Source: Diadema setosum
Lineage: Eukaryota; Echinodermata; Echinoidea; Diadematoida; Diadematidae
DNA: 64,000 nt
Direction of reading: 5' to 3'
Assembly (NCBI RefSeq): GCF_964275005.1
Contig: NC_092697.1
Coordinates: 16,766,138-16,830,137 of the forward strand
Shown here: in pieces, positions 12,700-25,477 of the stretch
How the letters are laid out: the number at the start of each line of letters is the position of its first letter
How positions within the stretch are numbered: position 1 is the stretch's first letter
Position numbers and translations under genes: made by a program
The notes under the pieces: generated by a model
Told to the model about the DNA's origin: nothing
Database searches by the model: none
Seen by the model: the letters and a program-made list of their open reading frames with translations, nothing else

Positions 12700-14500
12700 T
12701 TGTGGATGGGGGGGGGGGGGGCAGTTTCAGATACCATTTGCTCATCAATCTTTATCCTAAACCTACAGCCAGTAAAAAAGCAAAACAACTTTTTTTTTTT
12801 TTATTTCATGTCCAACTGGGGAGAACCGTATGCCTGTTTGGGCCAAAGGATTCACAAACAAAATAATAAACTTCACACTTCAATGCCTCCAAAAAAGTAC
12901 TTTGTTGAAAACCTACAATGTACTATACAACCCTGGTGTAGTACCAGGTATTTTGTACCCTCACAAAATGACGGGGGTCTTTTGATCTTTCTCTACTCAT
13001 GTAGAAACTGCTACTGATATTCTTGCTTAAAAGTTTCAAACTTTCTGTAATGTGTAATACTATAAGTGCAGTGGTAGCACCAGCTGAATTAAAAAAAAAT
13101 ATATATATATTGTTTTACATATAATACCACCATCAAGCAAGTGGCTGTGCAATTGCGGATGTTGGATAATCGGCTTGTCAATGGTGGGTAAATACAAAAC
13201 AAAACAATGCCTGGGGGTTAAAGCTTTGCTGAGTAGACTTTCATGCAAAGTAGGACTACATCTGAGCAAAGACACACTATCATATCAAATATGTTGTCTT
13301 TGAAAAATATGGTCTAGATTCAATGCAATGAAATCTGCCCAGCATAAACTGTTTTAATATTATGAAACCTGTTTTATATTTGACATTGATCATTTATTCT
13401 GAAAGAAGGTCATAAAACAACAGAAATTGTGCTAGACTGTACCTTCTCTTTTCATAACATCACATTCCTCATCTTTACAGTAGATGTGAAATATTAAAAA
13501 ACATAGACCTCCCTGCTGAGCCTTTTTTCCCTCTGATAATGGAAAAAATATCTCTGGCTAGTTTCTGGTCTAATTAGCCCTGCTGTTTTTTCATACAGCA
13601 TGTATGATAAATTAGTTTGCAATCTTTTATCTTTTCATATTATCATCCCATTCATCATCTTTAGTACAGACACTTTACTTACACTCACAGTGCTACATTC
13701 CTTTTTTCCCCTACAATAATGGAGAAAAAAAAACATAGTTTTGCCTTGATATTCTTAAAAGAGATGAGATCTTCAACACGGTTGTAAGTAAATCCAACAC
13801 ACAACAGGCACTAAATGTATCTAAGTCACAGTGATCAAACATTGATTTAACAACTTGCACTGAACCATCGGGCATGGAGCTACATTATATAGCTCCATGA
13901 CTGATAAAACACAGCTCTCTAAGTTCTTGTTGCACTTTATCAGAATGTTTTTGCTGTTGCTATGTCTATTGTTGATAATTTGCAAATTTTTTCTCTTTTT
14001 TTTTTTTTATTGAATGGCTTGCATGATCATGTCGGATTCACTCAGAAGTGGGGGACTTTGTCTTTGCCAAAGTCTTTGGTTAAAAGGGGCAGTGAATTAA
14101 ACATCAAATTTGTATTCTATGGCTAGCAGTCAGTCAAACTAGAACTGCTGGGAACTGACTAAAAAAGTTTAATAGACACTACCTCAGTTTTCAAACAATT
14201 GAGTGTACCGACTACCAGTAGAGATCTTCTAGCTACAATGTACCTATAAATCTAGTATTAAAAAGTACATTGAAAAGTAGCCCATCCAGACGCTGTTTAA
14301 TATTACGCTGTACGAAAAAAAAAACGTATCCATGTACAGTGACTGGGCTGTGTATATAGAAGATCGTACATTTATTGTGAATGTGTGGATAAGGTAATTG
14401 TTAATCATAACATTTGAACGCGGAGATAGAGTCACTCTACTACAGACATGGCATTGTATTAGAGGTCCAATGGGGGGCAAAAGGGGCGGGTACTGAACAA
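12700..14500. other. No gene found (probable intron)
   Basis: AT-rich with homopolymers. If the exon at 14535 belongs to a long gene, this is its first intron or part of it. Confidence 0.4.
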
Positions 14501-14534
14501 GACCAAAAAACAAAAGAAAAGTGAGTTTATTTAC

Positions 14535-14645
14535 CGCTCGGTCCGACCCGTCGTAGCTCCCAATACTGGAATCCAAGTCGACATCGGCACGGCTATTCCT
14601 GTTTTTCTTCTTTGAGCTGGAGAAGAGTTTCTTGCTCACAGACAT
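14535..14645 (-). CDS. First coding exon of an unidentified minus-strand gene
   Basis: ATG at 14643-14645, 37 codons, donor gtaaat at 14534-14529, phase 0 out. The peptide begins MSVSKKLFSSSKKKNR and ends SSIGSYDGSDRA, a basic Ser/Lys-rich head followed by an acidic Ser-rich stretch, as often seen at a disordered N-terminus. The upstream DNA is CpG-richer than average and carries a TCTCGCGAGA element ten bases before the ATG, which supports a real promoter and first exon. Later exons should lie below 14.5 kb; candidates are given separately. I do not recognise the family. Confidence 0.6.
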
Positions 14646-14654
14646 CGTGAAATC

Positions 14655-14664
14655 TCTCGCGAGA
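14655..14664. promoter_or_regulatory. TCTCGCGAGA palindromic promoter element
   Basis: The exact 10-bp palindrome TCTCGCGAGA lies 10 bp upstream of the start codon of the exon at 14535-14645. In vertebrates this motif is found at CpG-island promoters and is bound by BANP (earlier linked to Kaiso). Function here is inferred from the motif and its position. Confidence 0.55.
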
Positions 14665-15770
14665 CTAGGCTAGAGTATCTCTCTCTCTCTCTCTCACATC
14701 AGGATGTGCACGCCATTCGCTCAACAGACGTTCCGAAAATAACTCCGTAAATTCCTGCTGTTCGGTCTGGTTAGTCAGCACTTGTGAATGCAATATTCGA
14801 CCGGTCTTTTGCGATGTGATGCCGATGCCGATGGGATGGGGGAACATGGAAAGCGGCACGTAATCCCCTTGTGGTGCCTTGACCAGTGTTGGCTTCGACA
14901 GCTAATTAAAGCTAGCCATCCACATTAAAAGGATCAACAACCATTGAAGTCAACAATATAAGCCACTCCAACTTAACTTTCACTTTCATCAAAATGGAGA
15001 AGAAGAAAAAAGTGACGTTCAAAATCTTGAGTTGAAAGTCTAGGTAGGCCGACCCTATATGTATTTCCGTAGTGTTCCTAAAGCAAAGGCAACAGGATCT
15101 CTGTCGATAGCTTCCACTTCCACTCTAGTTTGTAACGTTAGAGGCAAGGGTAGACCTAGTCCACTTCCCAATTCCTGGACTGTATTCGTAGTGTGCCCGC
15201 GTGTGTACGGACGTACGTTGATGGTGTCTGTATGTACACTGTATTACACAATAAGTTTCGGGAGTACCATTGGTGGAGTGTCGCAATCAGCGGTTGGGCG
15301 CATTGGGTGGGTGCCGAGTGTGTGGGGACTGCGGATGATAAAAATCGTCCAGTATCTGGACTAGGGTAGACCGCGTCAGTTACTTCAAATGAAGGTAGCA
15401 AAATGCTGGATAGGTGTTTTATCTGCCCGCTTCTTTTCCAGTTATCAGTGGTTGCCAATTCTTAAATTACAAAGTCAGTCAAGCAGAACGTTTGATCCTG
15501 CTTGGGCTTTTAACACACAAAAGACAGCTGCCCAGGCTATCCTCGCCCCTAGAGACACGCCGACTTCTCCCGTCCACACACGTCACACACGCGGACCAAG
15601 GAAATTCCAGCAGCATCCGCTGCTGAGAATAATAGTCGACTAGTAAACAGCGGCAGCGCAGGATCAACGTTTAGTGATCTCCTCGCTCTCGGACATCTCT
15701 TTTTAGGACGCCACCTAACGATGTCAAGTACATGTACATGCATCTTCGCGTATAAATCAATCAACTACGA

Positions 15771-16939
15771 GAACTTTGTTCAAAAAACTTTGTAACTTTG
15801 CATGGTCATGAAAATGTTGCTGATGACAGAGTTGCTTGTCACAAGACACAAGCATTTATGTGGTTGTCAGACCGCATGACAAATGAAAGTAAATAAATGA
15901 AAAAACATAGTGAAAAACGCAGGAGACATTGCTCTCTTGGAATTTAAGTCAGAAATTCTTTTGACTACATCAGTATGCGGATACTGAACTGTTGTGTCAC
16001 GCATTATTCCTATTATATTGAAAAGTTTGATAATTGCATTGAGTGAATCTGAATCCAAACAAATTTGTGCAAAGAATTTTACCATGAACACGGTTTTATC
16101 GTGAAAATGATTATCAATGTTTTAAAACGATGAACACTCGAATTCGCTTTGGGGAATAAGCAACAAGCTATCAAATTTGCGCCATCTACTAAAAATCATG
16201 AGTTCGCCTTTATCGCGTAAATAGGCCTACAACTTTTGTGCTTTTAAGATATACCAAGGTTTATCCATGTTTTCAAAATTTGTACTACCGCTGTGATGAA
16301 TAGGCAACAATAAGCTGTCTAATTTACTGTTTCTCAAGCTTCGTGCAAGCTTTCTGCTATTATGTGGAACAACTCTAAATACAGTTGTACCTGTACATGT
16401 GAGAGGTATCATTATTAGAAATGATTATATTATAATTTCATTTTCGTTTATTTTCATTTCCAACAATGCAAAACATTTTCATACACAAATTATCACAATA
16501 TCAATACAAAGTAGAAAATACGTGAAGTTAACAATACTACGCATTACAAAAGCAAATGAAAATTGAATTAAAACTTGCAGGAAATGGAGGAGACATGTTA
16601 AAAAGCTAAGCTTGTATTTTGAGCTATTTTGCAGTCTCCTCGTGGACAAAAAGACTAATAACATCAAGGAAGCAAGTTGCTAGATATAATATAAAAGGTG
16701 CACAACACATACAGACCTATACAAACAAACAAACGGACAAACAAACACAAGTAACCTCTCTTGTAAAGAGAAAGATACATAGAGAAAAAAAAATCTATGT
16801 CATTGAAAGGACTGGCCTCGACTAGCCTGCACGCTAAATTGCCAGTTCTTTTTTTTTTTGCCAAAAATATTTCAACTATTCATTGTTATGACTTTGTTGA
16901 CGATGTTTGTTTGTTTGTTTGTTTGTTTGGTATACATAT
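15771..16939. other. No gene found
   Basis: AT-rich, with a short (CAAA)n near 16720. Nothing recognised. Confidence 0.5.
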
Positions 16940-17095
16940 ATTTTAAATTTCATTACATTTCATTTCATTTTAATTTAATTTAATTTTATTTCATTTCATT
17001 TCATTTCATTTTCATTTCAATTTCAATTTCAATTTCAATTTCAATTTCAATTTCATTTCATTTCATTTCATTTCATTTCATTTCAATTTCATATA
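16940..17095 (+). repeat. (TTTCA)n pentanucleotide repeat
   Basis: tttcatttca and tttcaatttcaa tracts after a short (GTTT)n run at 16906. Confidence 0.9.
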
Positions 17096-17520
17096 GTTAG
17101 CACTATGAACTACATTCGAGAGGATAACATATTTTCCGCCTAGATTAATAAATATCAGGCTCTGGTCCGAGCTATGTTTAATACTGCGTCTAGAACATTG
17201 TCTGCTGGCAGCCAAAAGAATGATTCCGCGCAGTCAGTAAACGGGTCTGTCGTTTCAATTACATTTTGAAAGGAGGCTTTTTAGCTAAGTTAACCTTTTG
17301 GAAAGGGGTCTGAGAGGAACGCCCGAGCGGTATGTTAGACATTTCCTATAAGTTTAAAGCCACATAGACCTATCTATATCATTTCTTATCGATCCTCGCA
17401 AGCGTGACATACCTGTACTAAAGATACCAAAATAAATCTGGAATACACCTATAAAAAAATACGCAACAAGCTTTTTAAATACTAACTAGATGTGGTTGAT
17501 TAGGGTGAATCCCTGTCAAC

Positions 17521-19743
17521 GGCGTAAATCCATACTGAGGAGTGGGGGGGATGGTCACCATCACCACGATTACAAGCCCATAACCGGACCGGCGCAGCCT
17601 TTTTTTTTTTTTTTTTTTTTTTTTGGGGGGGGGGGGGAGAAGCTTTGTGCCCCCCTCCCCCCCCCCCCACACACACACACACTTTACAGGGATCGGATGC
17701 CCCATTCTTGCATGAAATATAAAGTGGGAGAAAAGTGGCAGCAACAACATAAAGACTTTCTAAAGTATGAAAACATTTTCTTTTGGAAATATCTGTGAGA
17801 GGGAGCGGAACGACCGAACGGGGGAAGGGTGTGTATGGGGGGGGGGGGGGGTATCCCTCTCCCACACGAGGAAGATTTTGCATTTTCAGACCTGAAATTC
17901 AGCGATCTGGTGCTCACTTGTGGTGAAAATTTTGTTTTCTTTTCTTTAAAAAAACAATAAGGAAATGAAGTATTCACAATATGTTATTGAATGACAAAAT
18001 CGTGGTATTTCAGCTCTTGCTGTGCGACATCACTGTGAAGGCCTACTAAATAATGGGGCCTATCATCGGCGTAGACAGGATTTGATCTTAGGAGGAGCGG
18101 TTATGTGAGGGAACGAATCAAGCGAGGGGGAGGGTATGGTAGGGGGGTTTCCCCCTCCTATCTCTTTGCGTTGAAAATTTTGACATTTTTCAGTCCAAAA
18201 ACTGCCGTTTGTAGCTATATTCTTCGCTTTGGAAATTAAGAGATTAAGGGGGGCACACCAGGCGCAACTGCTGTAAATCACTGGCAGCAACATCAGGAGA
18301 ATGGCATAGCCGTTAAATGCGAGCGAGCGGGGCGAGCGAGCTTGAAAAGTTTGACATTTTACAGTCCAAAGACTGCCGTTTGTGGCTGTATTTTTTCGCT
18401 TTGGAAATTATGGGGGCACACCGGGCGCAACTGCCGGTAATCGGGCAGCAACATCAGAATGGCATAACGATTAAATGCGAGCGAGCGAAGCGAGTGAGCT
18501 TGAAAATTTTGATATTTTACAGTCCCACATGTCCTTTGTGGCTGTACTAGTATTTTTTTCGCTTTGGAAATTAAGGGGGGGGGGGGGCGCACCGGGCGAA
18601 AACTGCTGGCAATTACTGGCAGCAACATCAGGAGAATGGCATAATGATTAAATGCGAGCGAGCGAAGCGAGTGAGCTTGAAAATTTTGACATTTTCCAGT
18701 CCTAAAAACTGTCGTTTGTAGCTATATTTTCGCTTTGGAAATTAAGGGGGGCGCACCGGGTGCACCTGCTGTCAATCACTGGCAGCAACATCAGGAGAAT
18801 GGCATAGCGGTTAAATGCGAGCGAGCGGAGCGAGCGAGCTTTAAAATTTTAACATTTTACACTCCAAAAACTGCCGTTTGTAGCTATATTTTTCGCTTTT
18901 GTTTGTCCCACTTTTATTTGAGAACCATCCCCCCCCCCGTGATCTGCTGCACACTCTTTGATAAATTAGGGAATATACGTCTATGTCAAAAGTGTACAAA
19001 GTTTATCCCTTATCCTGTATAGCGGACCTTTTGCATGTTCATGATTGCAATACAACGATCTGGTGCATAGTTCTGGCGATATTTGGACAATTTTCCATTA
19101 AGAAAGTTCGAGATTTGTCCTCATCTCGGGAAATGCTTGGGGTATAAATGATTTGTCTGTCTAAACACTTCCTTTGGTGCGGGGCAAATGCCCCTTTGCC
19201 CCCCATAGATTCGACGTCCCTGATCTTCCCTTGGTATGCCCATAGATGTATCCTGACTGTGTCTTCAGTCACTGTCGTTTCTCAGGAATGATTCAGGAAA
19301 TGGAGGGGATTCAATTATGGCGATAAAGTTGTTGTTATTGTTTGTTTGTATGTTTTCGTACATATTTTGCAGATGGTCCCCAGTTACTCGCGTCATAGCA
19401 TGTTTACATGTAGACCTATACTACAATGTATTTGACGTTGTCAACGCCTGAGCCATACCTTACAGTGTATGTCGATGTTACTTTCTTCGCGAGCGAGCGA
19501 AGCGAGCGAGCACTTGAGAAAATTATACATTTTCCTACAAGATAGAATACTGTTCAGCTCTGTTACCTGTCTGAAGGCCGGCGTACAAATGTCATGCAAT
19601 ATGCCAAAATTGATACAATCACATTTCTGCTTCCTCCATTTTTTCCCCTCAAAATTCAGGGGGGATGATTGTACAGGCCATCCCCCCTCCTCCATTTCAG
19701 GGGGGGGGGGATATATCCCCCCATCCCCCCCGGGATTTACGCC
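17521..19743 (+). mobile_element. 2.2-kb repeat element enclosing the forward array
   Basis: ggcgtaaatcc (17521-17531) and ggatttacgcc (19733-19743) are perfect inverted repeats at the two ends, next to G-rich or C-rich runs. The interior holds long homopolymers and the array. It may be a composite of several insertions; no clear target duplication was found. Confidence 0.45.
18140..18905 (+). repeat. Tandem array of ~165-bp units (agcgagcg family), forward orientation
   Basis: Four to five units with cgctttggaaattaaggggg spaced about 163-172 bp apart. Each unit has aaatgcgagcgagcg, then ttgaaaattttgacatttta. It is the reverse complement of the unit at 45885-46790. Confidence 0.85.
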
Positions 19744-20254
19744 CATGGACAAAATAGAGCTCATGACGGACACCCTTTCTTTATCCAAGCGGACTACATT
19801 TTTTTTTTTTCAAGCGTATTATTTACATTATACAGTATGTGAATTTTGTCCTGTGGTAAAACAGAGCGCAGAGTTTAAGAAAAAAAAAAACACAAACAAA
19901 CATAAAAATCTCCAAATCTTCACAAATTTCAGGACAGTTTGGGATAAAATGAGTTGGTCCGACATGAATCTTTTGTGCGTTTTGAATGTGTGTGCGAGTG
20001 TGAAACCCGAAGTGAGTTCGACGAGATCGAGGCCAATCGTAGATGGCGGTATAACAGCTATGAATGAAGGGTTGCTGAACTTGTAAGCAGATGAACTCTC
20101 AAAGGTATTTGTGTGTAATTTTGTCAATTCAACTTATTGTGAATAAAATCAGCTCTTTGCTGATAAAGTTGCTATAAGTTTGTTCATCATAGGAAAATTC
20201 TATAATTATGGTCAACACGTGAATGCACTATTTCCAAAGGTTCATTATCTTGCT

Positions 20255-21723
20255 TAAAGGGACTGTAGGGGAAGTGTGGGAGAGTTGAGCCACTTTTTAC
20301 ATTTAGTGATATTGTTCAATAACTATACACAATTTATGGATTATTCGTTCGCTGGTATATACTACAACTATTCAGGCATATTATGATAGCCCAATAAGAC
20401 ACCTAGCACAAACAACTTGGGGGTGACACTTCAACAAAAATATTTTGCAAAATGGCTCAAGTCTCCCTTGATGTGGTGAGAGTTGAGCCACGGGGTTGGG
20501 AGAGTTGAGCCACTATGCTATAGGCCCTACATATCATATTAAGAAGTTCAGGCTTATAAAAGAAAATGACTATGGAAACCTATCTAAGGAAGGATGGTGT
20601 AATGGTGATAGAGGGGGCGGGGCGTCTGTTTGACTTACGGGTCATCGGATGGATAATGTGGATGTTGTTGGGGTCCACCTATGATCACATGATCAGGATT
20701 TCTAGATGCACCCTGATTGGATTTGCGTAGTAAGTCAACTGTTGTTGTGAGGAAGAAGAAACCGCCCGTAGGGCGTCACCCCTGGCGAGAACACCACATA
20801 CTTTTCCAATATTCCTCACCTCATCCAATTGCAGACCCGTTTCTTTGACCAAAAAATGACACTCATTGAGCCACTTGAAGGGAGGGTTGAGCCACTTGAG
20901 GGCTGAGCCATTGGAATACAGGGTTTAGCCATGGCACAACTCTCCCTCGACATGTTGGCACAACTCTCCCCACAGTCGCCATTTAAACTAAACCCTCAAA
21001 ACCTACGAAAGTGACCACACCAAACATGTTGAAATTTGCTGAAAGAAACAAATGATATACAGACTATCTGCTACTCCAACTGATTCGCACTTATCCTCTA
21101 CCATAGGTGTGAGAGAAAACCACATATCTGACAAGTGGACATTCACTTTTGGTGACCAAAAATGGTTTTTCTTTGACTATTTTGTCATGCTTCGTCCAAT
21201 GTCGCTGCCTCATACACTGGTATATAGTTAATCATAGGCATGAACAAGAAATGGCATCAGCTGACTACTGCCAGTCACTATGAAGATGTGAGGTGGCCTG
21301 GATCAACTCTCCCAGTGGCTCAACTCTCCCACACTTCCCCTACAGTACTGGTTGTGGTGGGGATTGATGTTTTGAACATTCCTAAGTGAGATAATGAGAA
21401 ACATCTTATGAAAAATGAAAGAGCATGTCAAGGATTCAACATTTATTTGATGAAATTGGTTTCCAAATGGCTGAGATATCCAAAAAAAAAAAAATGATAA
21501 TAATAAAAGGCAACAGGCCACGCCTTTTATTGGGATCTCTTGAATTTGCTTCACCTTGTTTTTTGGATATCTCAGCCATTTCAAAACCCATTTTCATCAA
21601 ATAAACTTTTGATACCCCGTGGAATTGCATGCTCTTTGACATCTTATAGGGTGGTTTCTGAATATCTCACAAAACGTTATAAGCTAAATCCTCCCCTCAA
21701 TCAGAACTGTACACACCCTTTAA
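20255..21723 (+). mobile_element. MITE family C, copy 3, interrupted at its left end
   Basis: TTAAAGGG at 20255 is followed at once by another element. MITE sequence resumes at about 21347 (ggttgtggtggggattgatg) and ends agaactgtacacacccttta. The match to the copy at 11552 is clear for the right portion. Confidence 0.65.
20262..21346 (+). mobile_element. 1.1-kb transposon with 32-bp perfect inverted ends
   Basis: Bases 20262-20293 and 21315-21346 are perfect inverted repeats beginning actgtaggggaagtgtggga. The motif gagagttgagccac or its inverse recurs inside (near 20478, 20503, 20883, 20937, 20967). No transposase frame is present, so it is non-autonomous. Nested in a family C MITE. Confidence 0.82.
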
Positions 21724-22274
21724 AATGTGTGTCTGTACTACGTTTTAATGATGCCTCATATTGTATGATCACTCTAGATGAAAACTTTTTTTTTTCTTCC
21801 CGAGGTCTGTTTGCTTACTTTTTTTTCTTTTAATTGTGGCATCTAATCTTAGAGCCTGTGAACAATGATAGATATGAAATACACACAACATCACATATGA
21901 CTGAGCAATAAACATACACAACACACACACACACACACACAAAAAAAAACACCCACAAACAATACAAATACAAAACCATCTCAAAGACTATCTCATTACA
22001 TTAAGATAATATATGCATAATTATGTTTAATTCCACAATGTTCTCTCCCTACTTCTTTCACTGTCCCACTGCCAATCTCAAGCTTTTCCTTGCTAATGTG
22101 AGTTAATCTCTCTGCTACTCTATACATCTTTATCTCTTTCTCCCAAAGACAAATGATAAAAAAAAGAAGCACATTGCATGCAGGAAGTTCTCTCAATTTC
22201 AAGTGATGTTTATATTGTACATCAGAAATTCATTTCATTCTCTGACCATGAATTCAAAATTTAATATAGTGTTG
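21724..22274. other. No gene found
   Basis: Contains a short (CA)n at about 21920. Nothing else recognised. Confidence 0.5.
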
Positions 22275-22852
22275 TACAGTGGAACTTTGTTATGAAGAGG
22301 TGGGATATATCAAAAAACCCTCTTATAAGAAGGTGTTGTGCAAGTCCCAACTCTAAGTATTTCTTTGTTTGCTTGGTTTTTCGTTTGTTTGTTTGTTTGT
22401 TTGTTTGTTTGTTTTTTTGTGGCCGGACATACTGACAAACGTGATGTAACCGAGGAGGTACTTTCCTATAATAAATGTCATGATATTTGGGTCCTCATTA
22501 CAATCAGGTTCCTGCTGTATTCCAACATTGCCACATACCATATTTAGGGGCAGGGATTGTAAATCACAAGATCATTATAAAAACATACGTTATGAATCGT
22601 CCCAATGTATCTTTGCACGAGTACAGGGAATTGAACACACAACAACTTTCACATACTGTGCACTCCATTATAAAAAAAAAATATATATATCAAAATTTCT
22701 TTACACGACAAAGTACAAATTTAGGTCCCATAATTATAACCTATATACAATGTACATCTTCATATACTCTATTTGTTTAGCTTTAAAATTTTGATATAAC
22801 AAAAGAAAACAGGCAGTCCCGAGGACTTTGTTATGATGGGCCGCCTGCACTT
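22275..22852 (+). mobile_element. pogo-like element, degraded
   Basis: The left end cagtggaactttgttatgaa and the right block ttgatataacaaaagaaaac...gaggactttgttatgatggg match the internal and end motifs of the element at 24451. The middle contains a (GTTT)n run and sequence not shared with the short copies, so it may be a longer relative or a nested structure. Confidence 0.5.
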
Positions 22853-22860
22853 CCATCATT

Positions 22861-23100
22861 TAATTAGATAGCTTGTTTTCTACCAAGCCACTGGTTTGAA
22901 TCAACCACATGTTCACAAGAACGCAACTTTACACAGCTGATTAAGTTACAAACAATAATTTTGTAGCTCCAAGATCCATTTAACTGGATAGCTTGTTTTC
23001 CACAGAGCCACTGGTTCAAATCAACCACATGTTTGCAAGAATTCAGCTTTACACAGCTGATGAAGTTACATACAATAATTTTGTAGCTCAAAGATGATAC
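22861..23100 (+). repeat. Tandem duplication, 2 x 120 bp
   Basis: gatagcttgttttc occurs at about 22867 and 22987, and the two 120-bp units match along their length with scattered differences. The minus-strand frame reads through both units but has no known family. Confidence 0.85.
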
Positions 23101-23361
23101 ATTTTGGTGCAGTGTATCACCCTGGTCACTGGTGTGAGACAGTAGACCTACATCTTTTGATCATTCTCCACTGAAAACTCAGAACTACAGCTACAACTTT
23201 TGTTGAATTATATCTTGGAGAAATGTGCAGCTTTCAAAACATTTCTTCTTAAAATGTAACAAAAAAAAAATTAGCCTCAAAAAGGTTGCCTTTTTGTTTT
23301 TTACTCTGACTGGATAATTGGACACATTGTTCTGTTTTTGTATAGCAACCAGTGACTCATT

Positions 23362-23860
23362 GGGCGTTTTCACATCAGCCCAATGTTTTGAAATAGTGCG
23401 CCATTTTTAGAATCTCGAGCTTGGAGTTTCATAACCTGATGATGAAATAGCGCAGCATTTAAGAATGTGAATTCAAATTAGCGCACTAATTTGAAAGCTG
23501 AGCTTGAGGAAATATCTCAACACGAACTCGTGAAATTTCAGAAATAGCGGGATGATTTGCAAACTAGCATGCCACTTGATGATGTGAATTCACCTTAAGA
23601 AATATGCATGATGCATCCATCATGCCTAGCGTGTGTGACCTGATTGATCGAGGTAACCTGCACAGAAATCGCAGGTAGATTTTTAAAGGTGCATGCTCTA
23701 CCGACGCTGTTTGTACATGCTTGGCTATCAAATTAGCTTGAAACAATTTCAAGCTAATTCTCTTTGGGCTGATGTCAATAGGAAATGAAACAGCGTACTA
23801 ATTTGCGATTGTGAAAAAAATCTTCAGCTTGGATTTTCAACGGGCTGATGTGAAAATGCC
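23362..23860 (+). mobile_element. MITE family E (ggcgttttcacatcagccc), copy 1
   Basis: Inverted ends gcgttttcacatcagccc and gggctgatgtgaaaatgcc. The interior has repeated aaatagcgc/gcgctattt motifs and mixed inverted blocks. A full copy lies at 35741. Confidence 0.78.
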
Positions 23861-24450
23861 TATTGATTCTTTGTCATTCTTATCTAACGTAGTACAGATG
23901 AGATTCTGATCAATGAAGGTCTATCTATGATACACTTACAAAGCTTACAAACAGAAAGACCTGTTTCCTTCCTCACTATCAATGTGAGAGTAGCCTGAAC
24001 TCAAACAAGTCTCCATAATTGTAATACATACGATGTATACATGTATCACAGCTACATTAGTACAACATGATCGTAAATACTACATCAAGGTTTACACACA
24101 TGCAATGCAGTAGTCTAAAAATAATCATACATTGTGAAATTACATTGATTCATAATAATTTACTACACAAATATACAGTTGTTATTTAAAAAAAAAATGA
24201 AAACTTCCTTCGACAACATCTACATTGATGTAGTTTATAATTGTGTATAACAGTGATTGGACGGATGTAATGAAATACTAATACAGACTACAAAGACTCG
24301 ACTTTTGTATCATGATTTGTTTGGATTTGGAGTAACTGAGTTGCGTATTTATTCAACATGGACTGAGAAACATTTGATATTTCTGTTAGTAAATGGCTCC
24401 AGAGGTATAAATGCTAAAAGAACCCTTCTGCAAATGCATTTCTAATTATA

Positions 24451-24636
24451 CAGTGCACTCCTGTTATAGCGAACACAGTTATAACGAAATTCCGATTACA
24501 ACAAAGTAAAAATTCAGGCCACAACATTATCCACCCTATGTATTTTCATTGTTCATTTGTTCGCTTATAATGAAATTTCGATATAACAAAAGAAAACTGC
24601 CGGTCCTGAGGACTTCTCTATAACGGGAGTCCATTG
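24451..24636 (+). mobile_element. pogo/Tigger-like MITE, copy 1
   Basis: Ends cagtgcactcctgttatagc and cgggagtccattg are inverted, flanked by TA on both sides. The end sequence resembles the CAGT...GTTATAACGAA termini of Tc1/mariner pogo elements; class inferred. Confidence 0.65.
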
Positions 24637-25477
24637 TACAACATTACCTTTCTTCATCAGCAAATGGCACTTCCACAGTAAGAGTGAAACCATAAAGAAA
24701 ATTACTAAACATATCTCCACATTCAGTACATTCTGAATGTTTTGATTTTTAATACCATGGTGGTCACCATTTGTGAGACCTTACACATCTTCATGTAGAC
24801 TGGTATAGGACAGAGCAAATGACATTGACTGGAAAAGACTAAAATCTTCCATGACATTTGTATAACATACACATATACTTATGACTAATAATCATCAAAG
24901 TATTTGATTAATCAAAGTATTTGATTAATCTTTGTAAAGAGCAATTTGTGTTCCATGACATGGACTTTCACAGCACATATGCCATTCTCCCTGTACAATG
25001 GCTTCAATGCAAAGAAAGAAAAATAAAGAACATGAAATGATCACACACTAAAAGTTTACTGAGATTATCACCATGAATGAAGACATGACTTAGTAAAGTC
25101 TCATTCCTATTGCATTCAAGACATTATACCTGAAATCATAATACGAATCTTAAATAAACCATCTCTTTCAATCAATCAGAAACCTGCATTTAAGATTTAC
25201 ACTACCTTTCACGGAAGATGGCTCTGGTCTACCATCAATCAAAAACCTGTGATACTCTTCTCAGCAAATACCTCTGCCAGAAAGTTAGCACAGGTTAAGA
25301 AGCATGACACACTTCTGACCGAAACAAAAAGAAAATCCACAAACTCCCTTTCTCTCCTCGAGACATGAGGAGGAACAATCATCAATGATAAGGTAAATAG
25401 ATAAATAAACACACAAAAAAGAAACAAAATGGATGAAATGAGTAGAAAACGGAGCCCTGGGGAAGTGAAATGCCAGT

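Larger units (their letters stand above)
14500..15770. promoter_or_regulatory. CpG-richer promoter zone
   Basis: CG dinucleotides are clearly denser here than in the AT-rich surroundings. The zone includes the first exon at 14535-14645 and the TCTCGCGAGA box. Open frames on both strands (for example 15059-15364 plus) have no recognisable family. A divergent plus-strand transcript is possible but no splice-consistent exon was found. Confidence 0.4.

Noticed and set aside
19469..20086. 205-codon plus-strand frame
   Set aside because: It spans the end of a repeat element with G and T homopolymers, with no domain and no splice support.
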